A stretch of DNA of 64,000 nt from NCBI GenBank assembly GCA_964602655.1, contig CAZRSF010000001.1:1-64000 (forward strand), in the 5' to 3' direction. A program made the position numbers and the translations under genes. The DNA comes from Moduliflexus sp964602655. GTDB lineage: Bacteria > Moduliflexota > Moduliflexia > Moduliflexales > Moduliflexaceae. Each line of letters starts with the position of its first letter. Position 1 is the stretch's first letter. Under the pieces are notes generated by a model. The model saw nothing but the letters and a program-made list of their open reading frames with translations. It had not been told where the DNA came from and made no database searches. Below are positions 52,248 to 60,423 of the stretch, piece after piece.

Positions 52248-53594
52248 ATGAGCAATCTGACGATTGAGCGGGCGTTAGCGGCGGCGTCCGAAACAAAAGG
52301 TTTTATTTCCGGCAACGGCTGCCGTGCCGACGTGCCGCAGATTTTTCAGCAGTATTTCCCCGGCGCGACGGCGTTGATTGTGGCGGACGACAACACGTTC
52401 CGCGTGGCGGGGCAGGATGTGTACGAGCGTTTGCAGGCGGCGAAGATTCCGACAGAGTCGCCATTTATCTTTCCGGGCACGCCGGTGCTACATTCCGAAT
52501 ATCGCCATATCGAAGCGTTACGCGCGCGGCTTGAACCGCTGGCGAACGTGATTCCGATTGCGGCCGGTTCGGGAACGATCAATGATCTTGTCAAACGCAC
52601 GGTCTATGAGCTTGATCGACGCTACATGGTCGTCGCGACCGCTGCGTCGGTGGACGGCTATTCCTCGTTCGGCGCGCCGATTGTACAGGGCGGGTTCAAG
52701 AAAACGATGGAATGCCCTGCACCGCTTGTGATTGTGGCCGACATCGAGATTCTGCGCAACGCGCCCGCTGAAATGACGGCTGCCGGGTACGCCGATTTGA
52801 TGAGCAAAATCACAGCCGGCGCGGATTGGATTATCGCGGACGCGCTCGGTATCACGCCGATCCGCCCTGACATCTGGGAGATGATTCAGCCGCCGCTGCG
52901 CCACTGGGTCGCCGCGCCGGAAAAGCTTGCTGCTGGCGATGACGAGGCATTTTCAATGCTGTTCGAAGGACTCAGCATGACCGGCTTCGCGATGCAGGCG
53001 ATGCGGGATTCCCGCCCCGCGTCAGGCAGCGAGCATCTGTTCAGCCATATCTGGGATATGCAAGACCATCGCGATGCCAGCGGGAATAACGTCTCGCACG
53101 GCTTTCAGGTCGGCGTCGGGATGCTCGGCGTGACGGCGTTGATGGAAACGGTCTTTCGCCGCGATATTCGCGCATTAAATATTGACGCCAGATGCCAGCA
53201 ATGGCCGTCGTGGGAAACGCGCGAGGCCGAAATCCGGCAGGCGTTCGCGGGGATGCCGATTGTGGATCGCGTCTTGATGGAAAGCCGCGTCAAATACCTT
53301 GAACCGGATGAATTACGCGCCCGTCTGCATCTTGCCTCCGGGCTGTGGAACGAGTTGGGACAGCGCGTGACCGCGCAGATTCTCCCGTATCCCATTCTCC
53401 GGCAGAAATTGCAGGTGGCGGGCTGTCCGTTCGCGCCGGAACATATCAAACTGACGCGGGAACAGATGAAGCAAACCTATTTCATGGCGCAGATGATTCG
53501 CAATCGTTACACGATTCTGGATTTCGCGTATGAATTAGGCTGGTTAGAGGAGTGTGCCGACGAAATTGTTTCGTCGTCGCACTATTTTTCGTAA
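52248..53594 (+). CDS. araM: sn-glycerol-1-phosphate dehydrogenase (AraM/EgsA family)
   Basis: 448 aa. Reduces dihydroxyacetone phosphate to sn-glycerol-1-phosphate with NAD(P)H. IAAGSGTINDLVKR is the family's nucleotide-binding loop; ATAASVDGYSS, ADLMSKITAGADW, SGSEHLFSHIWDM and SHGFQVGVG carry the Asp/His metal ligands. Bacterial AraM uses Ni or Zn. G1P is the archaeal lipid backbone isomer; in bacteria it serves minor ether lipids. Ribosome site AGGAG. Confidence 0.93.
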   Translation: MSNLTIERALAAASETKGFISGNGCRADVPQIFQQYFPGATALIVADDNTFRVAGQDVYERLQAAKIPTESPFIFPGTPVLHSEYRHIEALRARLEPLANVIPIAAGSGTINDLVKRTVYELDRRYMVVATAASVDGYSSFGAPIVQGGFKKTMECPAPLVIVADIEILRNAPAEMTAAGYADLMSKITAGADWIIADALGITPIRPDIWEMIQPPLRHWVAAPEKLAAGDDEAFSMLFEGLSMTGFAMQAMRDSRPASGSEHLFSHIWDMQDHRDASGNNVSHGFQVGVGMLGVTALMETVFRRDIRALNIDARCQQWPSWETREAEIRQAFAGMPIVDRVLMESRVKYLEPDELRARLHLASGLWNELGQRVTAQILPYPILRQKLQVAGCPFAPEHIKLTREQMKQTYFMAQMIRNRYTILDFAYELGWLEECADEIVSSSHYFS

Positions 53595-53605
53595 TAATAC
53601 TGGAA

Positions 53606-53640
53606 AAGACTTGTGAGGTTTTAAAAACCTCACAAGTCTT
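53606..53640. repeat. Palindrome between araM and the SppA-like gene
   Basis: 17-base perfect arms (53606-53622, 53624-53640) around one A; core GACTTGTGAGG. Likely araM terminator. Read in the frame of the next gene it would encode KTCEVLKTSQV, as in kinase 1, but it precedes that gene's start. Confidence 0.9.
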
Positions 53641-53659
53641 ATTTTATAAGGAAACCATT

Positions 53660-54796
53660 ATGGCACCGTTTCAATCAATCTTTAAAGGGGTGTTTTCAAT
53701 TTTTACCAAGGCCATGTTTGCGCTCGTCAGTTTTTTCGTGATGCTGATGCTCTTCAGCCTGCTGTTTATCGGCCTCGGCGTTGGAATCGGCTCGAAGATG
53801 GGCGGCGGCGCGTTGACGGAGTTGTCGGAACAAGCAGCATCGAATTATGCCTATATTTCCGGTAATGAAGAGAGCGCTAACCGCCTGCTGCGCATTCCGA
53901 TTCAGGGAATCATTTTAGGCACGATGCCATCGAATTTTCCGGTATTTCTCGCGGATAATTTAGCGTTTGGCTACGATATTCAGGCGCAATTGGAACGCGC
54001 TGCCGAGGATGAAAGCATCAAAGGCGTATTTTTACACATTCAGACGCCGGGCGGCACGATTTTCGGCTCGTATGCGATTGCGGAAGCGATTACGAATTTC
54101 CGCGAAACCACGAATAAGCCGGTATTGGCGTATATCGAAGGCTTAGCGGCATCCGGCGGCGTCATGGCGATGGTGACGGCGAATGAAATTTATGCCGATT
54201 ACGGCAGCCTGATCGGCAGTATTGGCGTGATTGGGCCGCAGTTGCTCTACTATAATCAACCGACGGCGCTCGACGGGGGATTATTCGGGGGTGGCATCAC
54301 GACCAAAGGCGGCATCGAGCAGACGATTCTCTTTGCCGGAAAAGGGAAGGATTTGGGCAACCCGTTCCGTAAAATCAGCAAGGAAGAATTAGAAAACTGG
54401 CAGCGCGGCCTTGAAATCGAATATGCCCAATTTGTTGGTCATGTCGCCAAAACGCGCAATATTGACGAATCCATCATCCGCGACCAGATGGGGGCGCAGT
54501 TGTTCGACAATCAGACCGCCGAAGGCTACGGCCTGATTAACGGCACGCTGAATCAGAACGCCGCGCTTGACAAGCTCGCCGAATTAAGTGGCGTGTCCGG
54601 CGATTATCAGCTTGTGCGCCCGGTTCGGCGCAGCAGCCAGATGTTCGCGCAATTGCTGGAAGGCTGGACGCGGCTGTCAAACAATTCTGTCGAACTCGAA
54701 CGCTTCCGCCAGCAGGCGATTCAGGCGCAAGTCTGCCAGAAAACCGCGCATCTGTCGTTAGTGTATTACGGCGATCTGTCGGGACTGTGCCAGTAA
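53660..54796 (+). CDS. Signal peptide peptidase SppA-like S49 protease
   Basis: 378 aa from ATG 53660 (AAGGAAA upstream). An N-terminal membrane helix (~12-42) anchors it; the protease domain faces the periplasm. IEGLAASGGVMAM holds the nucleophilic Ser and GSLIGSIGVIGPQ follows; the general-base Lys is likely in the TTKGGIEQTILFAGKGKDLG segment. It digests leftover signal peptides and membrane fragments. Single-domain class. A hairpin terminator follows. Confidence 0.9.
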   Translation: MAPFQSIFKGVFSIFTKAMFALVSFFVMLMLFSLLFIGLGVGIGSKMGGGALTELSEQAASNYAYISGNEESANRLLRIPIQGIILGTMPSNFPVFLADNLAFGYDIQAQLERAAEDESIKGVFLHIQTPGGTIFGSYAIAEAITNFRETTNKPVLAYIEGLAASGGVMAMVTANEIYADYGSLIGSIGVIGPQLLYYNQPTALDGGLFGGGITTKGGIEQTILFAGKGKDLGNPFRKISKEELENWQRGLEIEYAQFVGHVAKTRNIDESIIRDQMGAQLFDNQTAEGYGLINGTLNQNAALDKLAELSGVSGDYQLVRPVRRSSQMFAQLLEGWTRLSNNSVELERFRQQAIQAQVCQKTAHLSLVYYGDLSGLCQ

Positions 54797-54802
54797 ACTC
54801 AG

Positions 54803-54841
54803 AATGGGATGGCGATCCAAATGGTTTTCGCCATTCCCATT
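54803..54841 (+). terminator. Terminator-like hairpin after the SppA-like gene
   Basis: AATGGGATGGCGA (54803-54815) pairs with TCGCCATTCCCATT (54828-54841) with one bulge, followed by a short T-rich stretch. Confidence 0.6.
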
Positions 54842-54941
54842 GAATTTTCCTTGACATGCTTCGTGAATATTCGTTCAATATGCCAAGAATTCGTCGTTAA
54901 TTCGCATTGATTGAAGATGTTGAGATGAAGGAGAAACGATT

Positions 54942-56192
54942 ATGTTATTACCATTATTAGGTTTAAGCGTATTAAATGCGATTCCAACGCAAGCGATTAC
55001 CGGTCTTTTGGCGGGAACGTTGAAAATTACTGGCGGAGTGATTCGATATGCCGCCGGAACAAGCAAAGCTGGCCAGATTTTTATGCACCTTCTTCCAATG
55101 GAATCTCTCGTTCTCAATGAGTTTCCCGGCCTGGACTTTTTTCCCGGTATTATTGCGAATTTTCAACTTCATAAATTATCAGGAAAGATTGATACATTGC
55201 AAAAGATGACCGAACTCAATGCTCATCAATTACTGAAATTGTCTTCTCAAGTTGGCTCATTAACTCAGGTAACGCAAAACATGCTTCATCTCGTTGCAGG
55301 AACAGCGGTCTTGTCTGGCCTGAGTTTAGTGGTTAGCAGCGTTGGCTTTTTGGCTGTCAATAAAAAGTTAAATGCAATCAATCAATGCCTGCAAACAATT
55401 CAAAAGGATGTCCAGGCGATTAAACAGTTCTTAGAAATGGCCGAAAAAGCTGAACTTTTTGCGGCACTTTCTGATTTAATGAAAATCAAAGATTCAACTC
55501 CTGAAAAACATCGAGTGATCCTATTAAGTAATGCAGGTCATTCGTTGAACAAAATCAATAAAAAATATCAGGAGCTATTGGCCAACTCAACTTCGCTCAA
55601 TGAAGCTATTGCTTATGAAGAATATTTTGCGTTGACCGCTTTAGCAAAAGCCAGATGTTCGTCAGAATTAGGAATGTTTTCGATTGCACGTCAGGAAATT
55701 GATGAAATGACTTCTTTTTGGCAATTTCATGCGCGACGAGTTGCCAAAGATATGTTGCTCGGTCAACATCCTGAACGATTATTAGCAACGGATTTTGCGT
55801 CTGATGTGCCTGTTTCAGCAATTGTTTCATGGATGGATTTTGCGTATAACGATGAAAAGGGATATGGTTGGATTGATGAATTACGCCAATCCATGAATGC
55901 AAATTGGTATGGGAAACATTTTTGGAATATAAAGGCTTCCGGCCTGAATAAGGGGCATGGGATTGGAATTGAACAAGAGAAGAGCATCACGATTCCGACC
56001 TTACAAAAACTTTTTGCCAGAAATGATGTCTTTGAGGTGTATCGTGTACAATATGAGCTTTTAGAAACGCGCCAACTTCGCCCATCGGAATTTCAGCAGC
56101 AATTAGCGCAACTTCCCAAAGAATCGGCGGTTGGTGGGTGTTTTGTGTTACAGCCTGCAAAAATGGAAAGCAGGGAAGTAGTGAAGGCATGA
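54942..56192 (+). CDS. Unknown membrane protein with coiled coils
   Basis: 416 aa, not recognised. Ribosome site AAGGAG. An N-terminal hydrophobic stretch (~1-50, MLLPLLGLSVLNAI then LLAGTLKITGG), a helical heptad region (~75-115), a hydrophobic segment (~118-142, LVAGTAVLSGLSLVVSSVGF), a second heptad region (~145-170), and a soluble helical C-terminal half. A hydrophobic hairpin between coiled coils recalls alpha-helical pore formers, but no family match can be claimed. More A+T-rich than its neighbours by eye; possibly acquired. Confidence 0.6.
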   Translation: MLLPLLGLSVLNAIPTQAITGLLAGTLKITGGVIRYAAGTSKAGQIFMHLLPMESLVLNEFPGLDFFPGIIANFQLHKLSGKIDTLQKMTELNAHQLLKLSSQVGSLTQVTQNMLHLVAGTAVLSGLSLVVSSVGFLAVNKKLNAINQCLQTIQKDVQAIKQFLEMAEKAELFAALSDLMKIKDSTPEKHRVILLSNAGHSLNKINKKYQELLANSTSLNEAIAYEEYFALTALAKARCSSELGMFSIARQEIDEMTSFWQFHARRVAKDMLLGQHPERLLATDFASDVPVSAIVSWMDFAYNDEKGYGWIDELRQSMNANWYGKHFWNIKASGLNKGHGIGIEQEKSITIPTLQKLFARNDVFEVYRVQYELLETRQLRPSEFQQQLAQLPKESAVGGCFVLQPAKMESREVVKA

Positions 56193-56275
56193 AATTTATA
56201 AAACATGATTGATTTAATGGAGACGAGACTTTATCAAAAATATCCGTTCGTCTTTGATGAAGTCTCATCAAGACT

Positions 56276-56722
56276 ATGAGTCCGAGTTTTTATCATTCCG
56301 CAATTATGGCGGTTATCGCCTCGCTGATTAACAATCTCCGCCGTTTCCGCGCCTTTACAGAATTGACTATTGTCATTGGCGACAAAGATTACACGCCGGA
56401 TATTTCCGTCTATCCCTGGAAAAAGGTGGATTATTACAGCGGCGACATTATCAAAATGAAAGAATTGCCGCTGTTGGCGATTGAAATTCTTTCGCCGACA
56501 CAAGGAGCACAAGAACTTTTTGATAAGGCGAAAACCTATCTGCAAGCCGGTATTCAATCTGTCTGGATTGTACAGCCTTTAGCACATACCGTTTCTGTTC
56601 TGAATCAACAGGAAATAAAACATCATCACGAAGGCATAATTGAAGACATCACCGGAATAACGCTGGATATCGCCACAATGTTTGACGAAGACGACGACGA
56701 AGATAACGCCTCTACTGTGTAG
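56276..56722 (+). CDS. Uma2-family putative endonuclease, probably N-terminally short
   Basis: 148 aa against ~185-200 for the family. The PD-(D/E)XK core remains: PDISVYP, LLAIEILSP, then FDKAKTYLQAGIQSVWIVQP. An in-frame stop at 56258 blocks extension, and the usual N-terminal EYL and EL-DG segment is absent, so the gene may be truncated. Uma2 (DUF820) proteins multiply in cyanobacteria and other genomes; function uncertain. It ends 72 bases before the BMC promoter region. Confidence 0.8.
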   Translation: MSPSFYHSAIMAVIASLINNLRRFRAFTELTIVIGDKDYTPDISVYPWKKVDYYSGDIIKMKELPLLAIEILSPTQGAQELFDKAKTYLQAGIQSVWIVQPLAHTVSVLNQQEIKHHHEGIIEDITGITLDIATMFDEDDDEDNASTV

Positions 56723-56783
56723 TAATTCATCCCGAAAAAGCCGCCGCTTCTCCACCCTCTCTGTTTTCTCTCATATTTATTTC

Positions 56784-56812
56784 TTGACACGTTTTTGCCA
56801 AGAGGGGTAATT
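56784..56812 (+). promoter_or_regulatory. Candidate promoter of the microcompartment operon
   Basis: Perfect TTGACA (56784-56789), 17 bases, then GTAATT (56807-56812), ~80 bases before the first shell gene. The leader between them is A+T-rich; no operator is recognised. Confidence 0.5.
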
Positions 56813-56893
56813 TTTTTCCCAAAATTGTCGGATATTCAGATCAGATTAAAAAATTGGTACCAACAACTTGAATTTCAGATAAGGAGAAAATGT

Positions 56894-57196
56894 ATGGCAG
56901 AACGCTCAGACGCATTAGGTATGATTGAAACGCGCGGCTTCACGGCGATGGTGGAGGCGGCGGATGCGATGGTGAAAGCGGCGAAAGTGGAATTAGTCGG
57001 GTTCGAAAAAATCGGCGGCGGATATGTGACGGCAATTGTGCGCGGCGACGTGGCGGCAGTGCGGGCGGCGGTTGATGCCGGAACGCGAGCGGCAGAACGA
57101 GTCGGCGAAATCGTCTCGACGCATGTCATTCCGCGTCCGCATGAAAACGTGGATGATGTGCTGCCGCTTGGCCGGAAATCTCAGGAAAAAAATTAG
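56894..57196 (+). CDS. BMC-H hexameric microcompartment shell protein
   Basis: 100 aa from ATG 56894 (AAGGAG six bases before). Single BMC domain: ALGMIETRGFTAMVEAADAM with the edge Lys at AMVKAAK, and the pore loop FEKIGGGYVTAIVRGD. It closely resembles PduA/EutM/CcmK hexamers, which tile the shell facets and pass small polar metabolites. It is the only BMC-H in the window and the first gene of the operon. Confidence 0.97.
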   Translation: MAERSDALGMIETRGFTAMVEAADAMVKAAKVELVGFEKIGGGYVTAIVRGDVAAVRAAVDAGTRAAERVGEIVSTHVIPRPHENVDDVLPLGRKSQEKN

Positions 57197-57204
57197 GCTG
57201 TCGC

Positions 57205-57453
57205 ATGAATTGGCATGATTTCACGCCCTCCGATTTCGAATACGATTTCGAACAAGATGAATTGGCTGCTCATCGGCTCACATTCGAAGAAGTTGTTGAA
57301 TGTTTTTTCTCTGATTATACTGTTCGTCGCAATAAATCTTACCGGGATCGTTATCAATTAATTGGACGAACATTCGGCGGGAAATCAGTGAAAATCATAT
57401 TTCAACTTAAGCCGAAAAAGATTGTGCGAATTATTACAGGATGGATTATATGA
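57205..57453 (+). CDS. BrnT-like toxin in the BMC operon
   Basis: 82 aa. FEYDFEQDELAAHRLTFEEVVECFF, RYQLIGRTFGG and IVRIITGW follow the BrnT RNase pattern (FEWD..K...H.v.FeeA..vF; R...G.t; RIISA). It lies 8 bases after the BMC-H gene and overlaps the next gene by 4 bases. BrnT toxins are ribonucleases neutralised by BrnA. The Arg/His set is only partly conserved, so activity is uncertain. Confidence 0.65.
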   Translation: MNWHDFTPSDFEYDFEQDELAAHRLTFEEVVECFFSDYTVRRNKSYRDRYQLIGRTFGGKSVKIIFQLKPKKIVRIITGWII

Positions 57454-57743
57454 AAAATGCGAGCACGAAAAAGGCGATATCTGAAAAAGATATTGATCGA
57501 GCGGTAATTGCCGAGGCCAATGATGATTCTGCGTGGGAAGCCCCTGTGTCTGTCCGCAAAACAGCGCCGACATTAGTCTCGTTGCCTGCTGAAATTGCTG
57601 CAAGAGCAGCATTCGTGGCGCGATTGCATCGAAAAACGAATCTTGAGCAGTGGATTACGGAGATTCTTCAAGAACGGCTGGCAATAGAAGAGAATATTTA
57701 TAGTGAAGTAAAACGCGAATTAAGCGTAAAAAACATTCGCTAA
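57450..57743 (+). CDS. BrnA-like antitoxin candidate
   Basis: 97 aa from ATG 57450 (AGGAT upstream). The N-terminus STKKAISEKDIDRAVIAEA-type and the following DSAWEAPV match the start of BrnA-like antitoxins; the C-terminal half (VSLPAEIAARAAFVARLHRK...LEQWITEIL) looks like a ribbon-helix-helix protein. Coupled to the toxin-like gene. Toxin before antitoxin is the BrnTA order. Confidence 0.62.
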   Translation: MKNASTKKAISEKDIDRAVIAEANDDSAWEAPVSVRKTAPTLVSLPAEIAARAAFVARLHRKTNLEQWITEILQERLAIEENIYSEVKRELSVKNIR

Positions 57744-57792
57744 TAATTGTGAGTTCAGGCTATCGGCTTGAAATGCACAGAAAGGAATCTGT

Positions 57793-58413
57793 ATGAGCAT
57801 TGATTTACGCACGTATGTCTTTTTAGATTCGCTGCAATTGCAGATGGCGTCGTTTATTTCGACGATTTCCAAAGGCTATTATCCGGTGGCGGAACAGGCG
57901 TGCTGCATCGTGGAAATCGCGCCGGGCATCGAAATCAACCGGCTGACCGATGTGGCGCTGAAGGCGACCAACGTTGCGCCGGGATTGCAAATCGTGGAAC
58001 GCGCCTTCGGCCTGTTGGAAGTCCATTCCGACGAGCAGGGCGATGCGCGGCAGGCCGGAGAAGCGATTTTGCAAGCTATCGGCAAAACCGAAGCCGACCG
58101 CATCAAGCCGAAAGTCCACACCAGCCAACTGATCCGCAATGTCACCGACCATCACGCCCAACTCATCAACCGCACCCGCTACGGCAACATGGTTTTGCGA
58201 GGCGACACGCTCTACATTCTCGAAGTCGAACCTGCCGGATATGCTTACTATGCCGCGAATGAAGCGGAAAAAGCGTCGCATATCAATATCATCAACGTGC
58301 AGGGCTTCGGGCAATTCGGGCGCGTCTATATTGCGGGCGACGAAGCGGAAGTCGTGGAAAGCCACAGCATCGTCGAAACGCGGTTAGCGTCGTTGTCGGG
58401 GCGAACAATTTAA
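57793..58413 (+). CDS. BMC-T tandem-domain trimeric shell protein
   Basis: 206 aa with two fused BMC domains. MSIDLRTYVFLDSLQLQMAS, NRLTDVALKATNV, IVERAFGLLEVHS, HHAQLINRTRYG and EPAGYAYYAANEAEKAS correspond closely to the Haliangium ochraceum BMC-T1 protein as I remember it. Trimers form pseudohexamers with larger pores. Ribosome site AAAGGAA. Position after the TA-like pair shows that the shell operon continues through it. Confidence 0.96.
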   Translation: MSIDLRTYVFLDSLQLQMASFISTISKGYYPVAEQACCIVEIAPGIEINRLTDVALKATNVAPGLQIVERAFGLLEVHSDEQGDARQAGEAILQAIGKTEADRIKPKVHTSQLIRNVTDHHAQLINRTRYGNMVLRGDTLYILEVEPAGYAYYAANEAEKASHINIINVQGFGQFGRVYIAGDEAEVVESHSIVETRLASLSGRTI

Positions 58414-58425
58414 AGGAAAAACGCT

Positions 58426-58737
58426 ATGATCTTGGCGCGAGTGGTTGGCACGGTGGTTTCTTCCCATAAAAGCGAGAAGATCGAGGGGATCAAACTTCTG
58501 CTGGTCGAAAAAATTGATCCCGACACCATGCAAGGGAAAAAAGATTATGTGGTGGCGATGGATGCGGTCGGCGCAGGCATCGGCGAAATCGTCTTTTTTG
58601 TCTCCGGCAGCAGCGCCCGCCTGACCGAGGTGACGGCGGGGAAGCCGTCGGATGCGGCGATTATCGCGATTGTGGACATCGTCGAAAAAGATGGGCGCGT
58701 GACGTATCGAAAAGACGCAGAACAGGAGGCGGCATGA
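58426..58737 (+). CDS. BMC-P pentameric shell vertex protein (1 of 4)
   Basis: 103 aa, EutN/CcmL fold: MILARVVGTVVSSHKSEKIE, KLLLVEKID, VVAMDAVGAGIGEIVFFVSG, SSARLT and AAIIAIVDIVE. Pentamers cap the twelve shell vertices. Ribosome site AAAGGAA 12 bases after BMC-T. Overlaps the next gene by 4 bases. Confidence 0.96.
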   Translation: MILARVVGTVVSSHKSEKIEGIKLLLVEKIDPDTMQGKKDYVVAMDAVGAGIGEIVFFVSGSSARLTEVTAGKPSDAAIIAIVDIVEKDGRVTYRKDAEQEAA

Positions 58738-59021
58738 CGTTAGCGCGAGTGGTCGGCACGGTTGTCAGCGCACAGCGGGCGGATGGGATCGCAAATCCGG
58801 TCTATCTGTTAGTTGAGCGGTGCAATCAGCAAGGCGCAGGCAAGCAGGATTTCCTCGTTGCGATAGACATGATGGGCGCGAAACAGGGTGAAGTCGTGCT
58901 GCTCAGTACCGGCAGTTCGGCGCGGCAGACCGAATTGACCGACGATAAGCCGATTGACGCCGTGATTATCGGCATTATCGAAACGATTGACGAACGCGGC
59001 GCGGTGACGTATCAGAAATGA
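58734..59021 (+). CDS. BMC-P pentameric shell vertex protein (2 of 4)
   Basis: 95 aa, EutN/CcmL fold: MTLARVVGTVVSAQRADGIA, VYLLVERCN, VAIDMMGAKQGEVVLLSTGS, AVIIGIIETID. Closest to the preceding gene, so the two are probably a tandem duplication. Start ATGA-overlaps the previous stop, and the stop overlaps trmO. Confidence 0.96.
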   Translation: MTLARVVGTVVSAQRADGIANPVYLLVERCNQQGAGKQDFLVAIDMMGAKQGEVVLLSTGSSARQTELTDDKPIDAVIIGIIETIDERGAVTYQK

Positions 59022-59491
59022 TGAATACATTCGTATTGACGCCGATTGGCGTGATTCATTCCCCGTTTCAGACCAAAGACGCCGCGCCGATTCAAGGCGC
59101 GTTTGCCGCTGATGCTGTCGGGCAGGTCGAACTTTTCCCGGAATACGAAGACGGATTGAAAGATATTGAGACGTTTTCGCATCTGATGTTGATATATAGG
59201 TTTGACCGCGCCGGAGCCGTCGAACTTGTGCGCCAGACGTTTTTAGATGACACGCCGCACGGCGTCTTTGCATCGCGCCATCCCTGTCGCCCGAATGGAT
59301 TGGGGATCACGATTGTACGACTGACGCGGCGCGAACGCAATGTGCTGCATGTCGCCGGAATTGACGTGCTGGATGGCACGCCGCTGATTGATGTCAAACC
59401 ATACATTCCGCGTTTTGATTGCTTCCCGGATGCCAATGAAGGCTGGGTCGCGACCAAACAACAACGTCAAAAACCGAAAGGAAGAGAATAA
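59018..59491 (+). CDS. TrmO-type tRNA methyltransferase (TsaA family)
   Basis: 157 aa. PIGVIHSPF, then QVELFPEYEDGLKDIETFSHL, GVFASRHPCRPNGLGITIVRL, VLDGTPLIDVKPYIPRFD are the TrmO/UPF0066 signatures. TrmO uses SAM to methylate t6A37 of some threonine tRNAs. Members are ~230 aa with a C-terminal domain; this keeps only the beta-barrel SAM-binding part. It overlaps the BMC-P gene before it, which is an unusual place for a tRNA enzyme; a metabolite-related role cannot be excluded. Confidence 0.88.
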   Translation: MMNTFVLTPIGVIHSPFQTKDAAPIQGAFAADAVGQVELFPEYEDGLKDIETFSHLMLIYRFDRAGAVELVRQTFLDDTPHGVFASRHPCRPNGLGITIVRLTRRERNVLHVAGIDVLDGTPLIDVKPYIPRFDCFPDANEGWVATKQQRQKPKGRE

Positions 59492-59496
59492 ATACG

Positions 59497-60411
59497 ATGG
59501 CAATTCCTGATTATCAATCAATTATGCTGCCGCTGCTGCAATTTTACAAAGATGGGCAGGAACATTCGTTGCGAGAAACAATTGATGCCTTAGCGACTCA
59601 ATATCATTTGACTGATGAGGAGCGCAATGAACTTCTGCCAAGCGGGCAACAATCCATATTCGATAATCGAGTCGGATGGGCGCGAACATATTTGAAAAAA
59701 GCCGGTTTACTTATTGCTATACGACGGGGCTATCTTCAGATTACGGAACGTGGAAAGCAAGTCTTAAAGCAAAACCCATCTGCTATTAATATTGAATTTC
59801 TCAAACAATTTCCCGAATTTGCCGAATTTCAATCCAAGAAAAATACGCCGCATGAACCGCCTGCTCCTAATCCGCCGATATTCACGAGTAAAACTCCAAA
59901 AGAAGCGATGGAAGAGGCATATCAGGTTCTTCAGGAGGAACTTATCACCGAATTATTGCAAACGATCAAGCAAAATTCCCCGCAATTTTTCGAGCGCCTT
60001 GTGATTAATCTTCTTGTAAAGATGGGGTACGGTGGTACACAAAAAGATGCAGGGCAGATTCTTGGAAAAAGTGGCGATGAAGGCATAGACGGAATTATTA
60101 AAGAAGATCGTCTTGGTCTTGATGTCGTGTATATTCAGGCGAAACGTTGGGATGGAGTTGTCGTTGGGCGGCAAGAAATTCAAAAATTTGTCGGCGCGTT
60201 GCATGGGCAGCAAGCGAAGAAAGGTATTTTTATTACCACGTCAAATTTTTCCAAAGGCGCAACAGAGTATGTCGCCCATATTGATACGAAAGTTGTTCTG
60301 ATAGATGGCGAGATGTTGGCACAACTCATGATTGATTATAATATCGGGGTCGCAACGGTTGCCACTTACGAATTAAAGCGAATTGATTCCGATTACTTTA
60401 ATGAAGAATAG
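59497..60411 (+). CDS. mrr: Mrr-type restriction endonuclease
   Basis: 304 aa. N-terminal winged-helix domain Mrr_N (~1-90, YQSIMLPLLQFYKDGQEHS...LLPSGQQSIFDNRVGWART). C-terminal nuclease: FFERLVINLLVKMGY, then GKSGDEGIDGIIKED (catalytic Asp) and VYIQAKRW (QxK), with VGALHGQQAKKGIFITTS. Mrr cuts methylated DNA and has no methylase partner. Five bases after trmO, inside the BMC operon; visibly more A+T-rich than shell genes, so probably inserted. Confidence 0.93.
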   Translation: MAIPDYQSIMLPLLQFYKDGQEHSLRETIDALATQYHLTDEERNELLPSGQQSIFDNRVGWARTYLKKAGLLIAIRRGYLQITERGKQVLKQNPSAINIEFLKQFPEFAEFQSKKNTPHEPPAPNPPIFTSKTPKEAMEEAYQVLQEELITELLQTIKQNSPQFFERLVINLLVKMGYGGTQKDAGQILGKSGDEGIDGIIKEDRLGLDVVYIQAKRWDGVVVGRQEIQKFVGALHGQQAKKGIFITTSNFSKGATEYVAHIDTKVVLIDGEMLAQLMIDYNIGVATVATYELKRIDSDYFNEE

Positions 60412-60423
60412 GCCAGATTGAAT

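Noticed and set aside
53552..53659. Extended N-terminus of the SppA-like protease
   Set aside because: It overlaps the araM 3' end and a palindrome; ATG 53660 has a clear AAGGAAA ribosome site and starts right before the membrane anchor.
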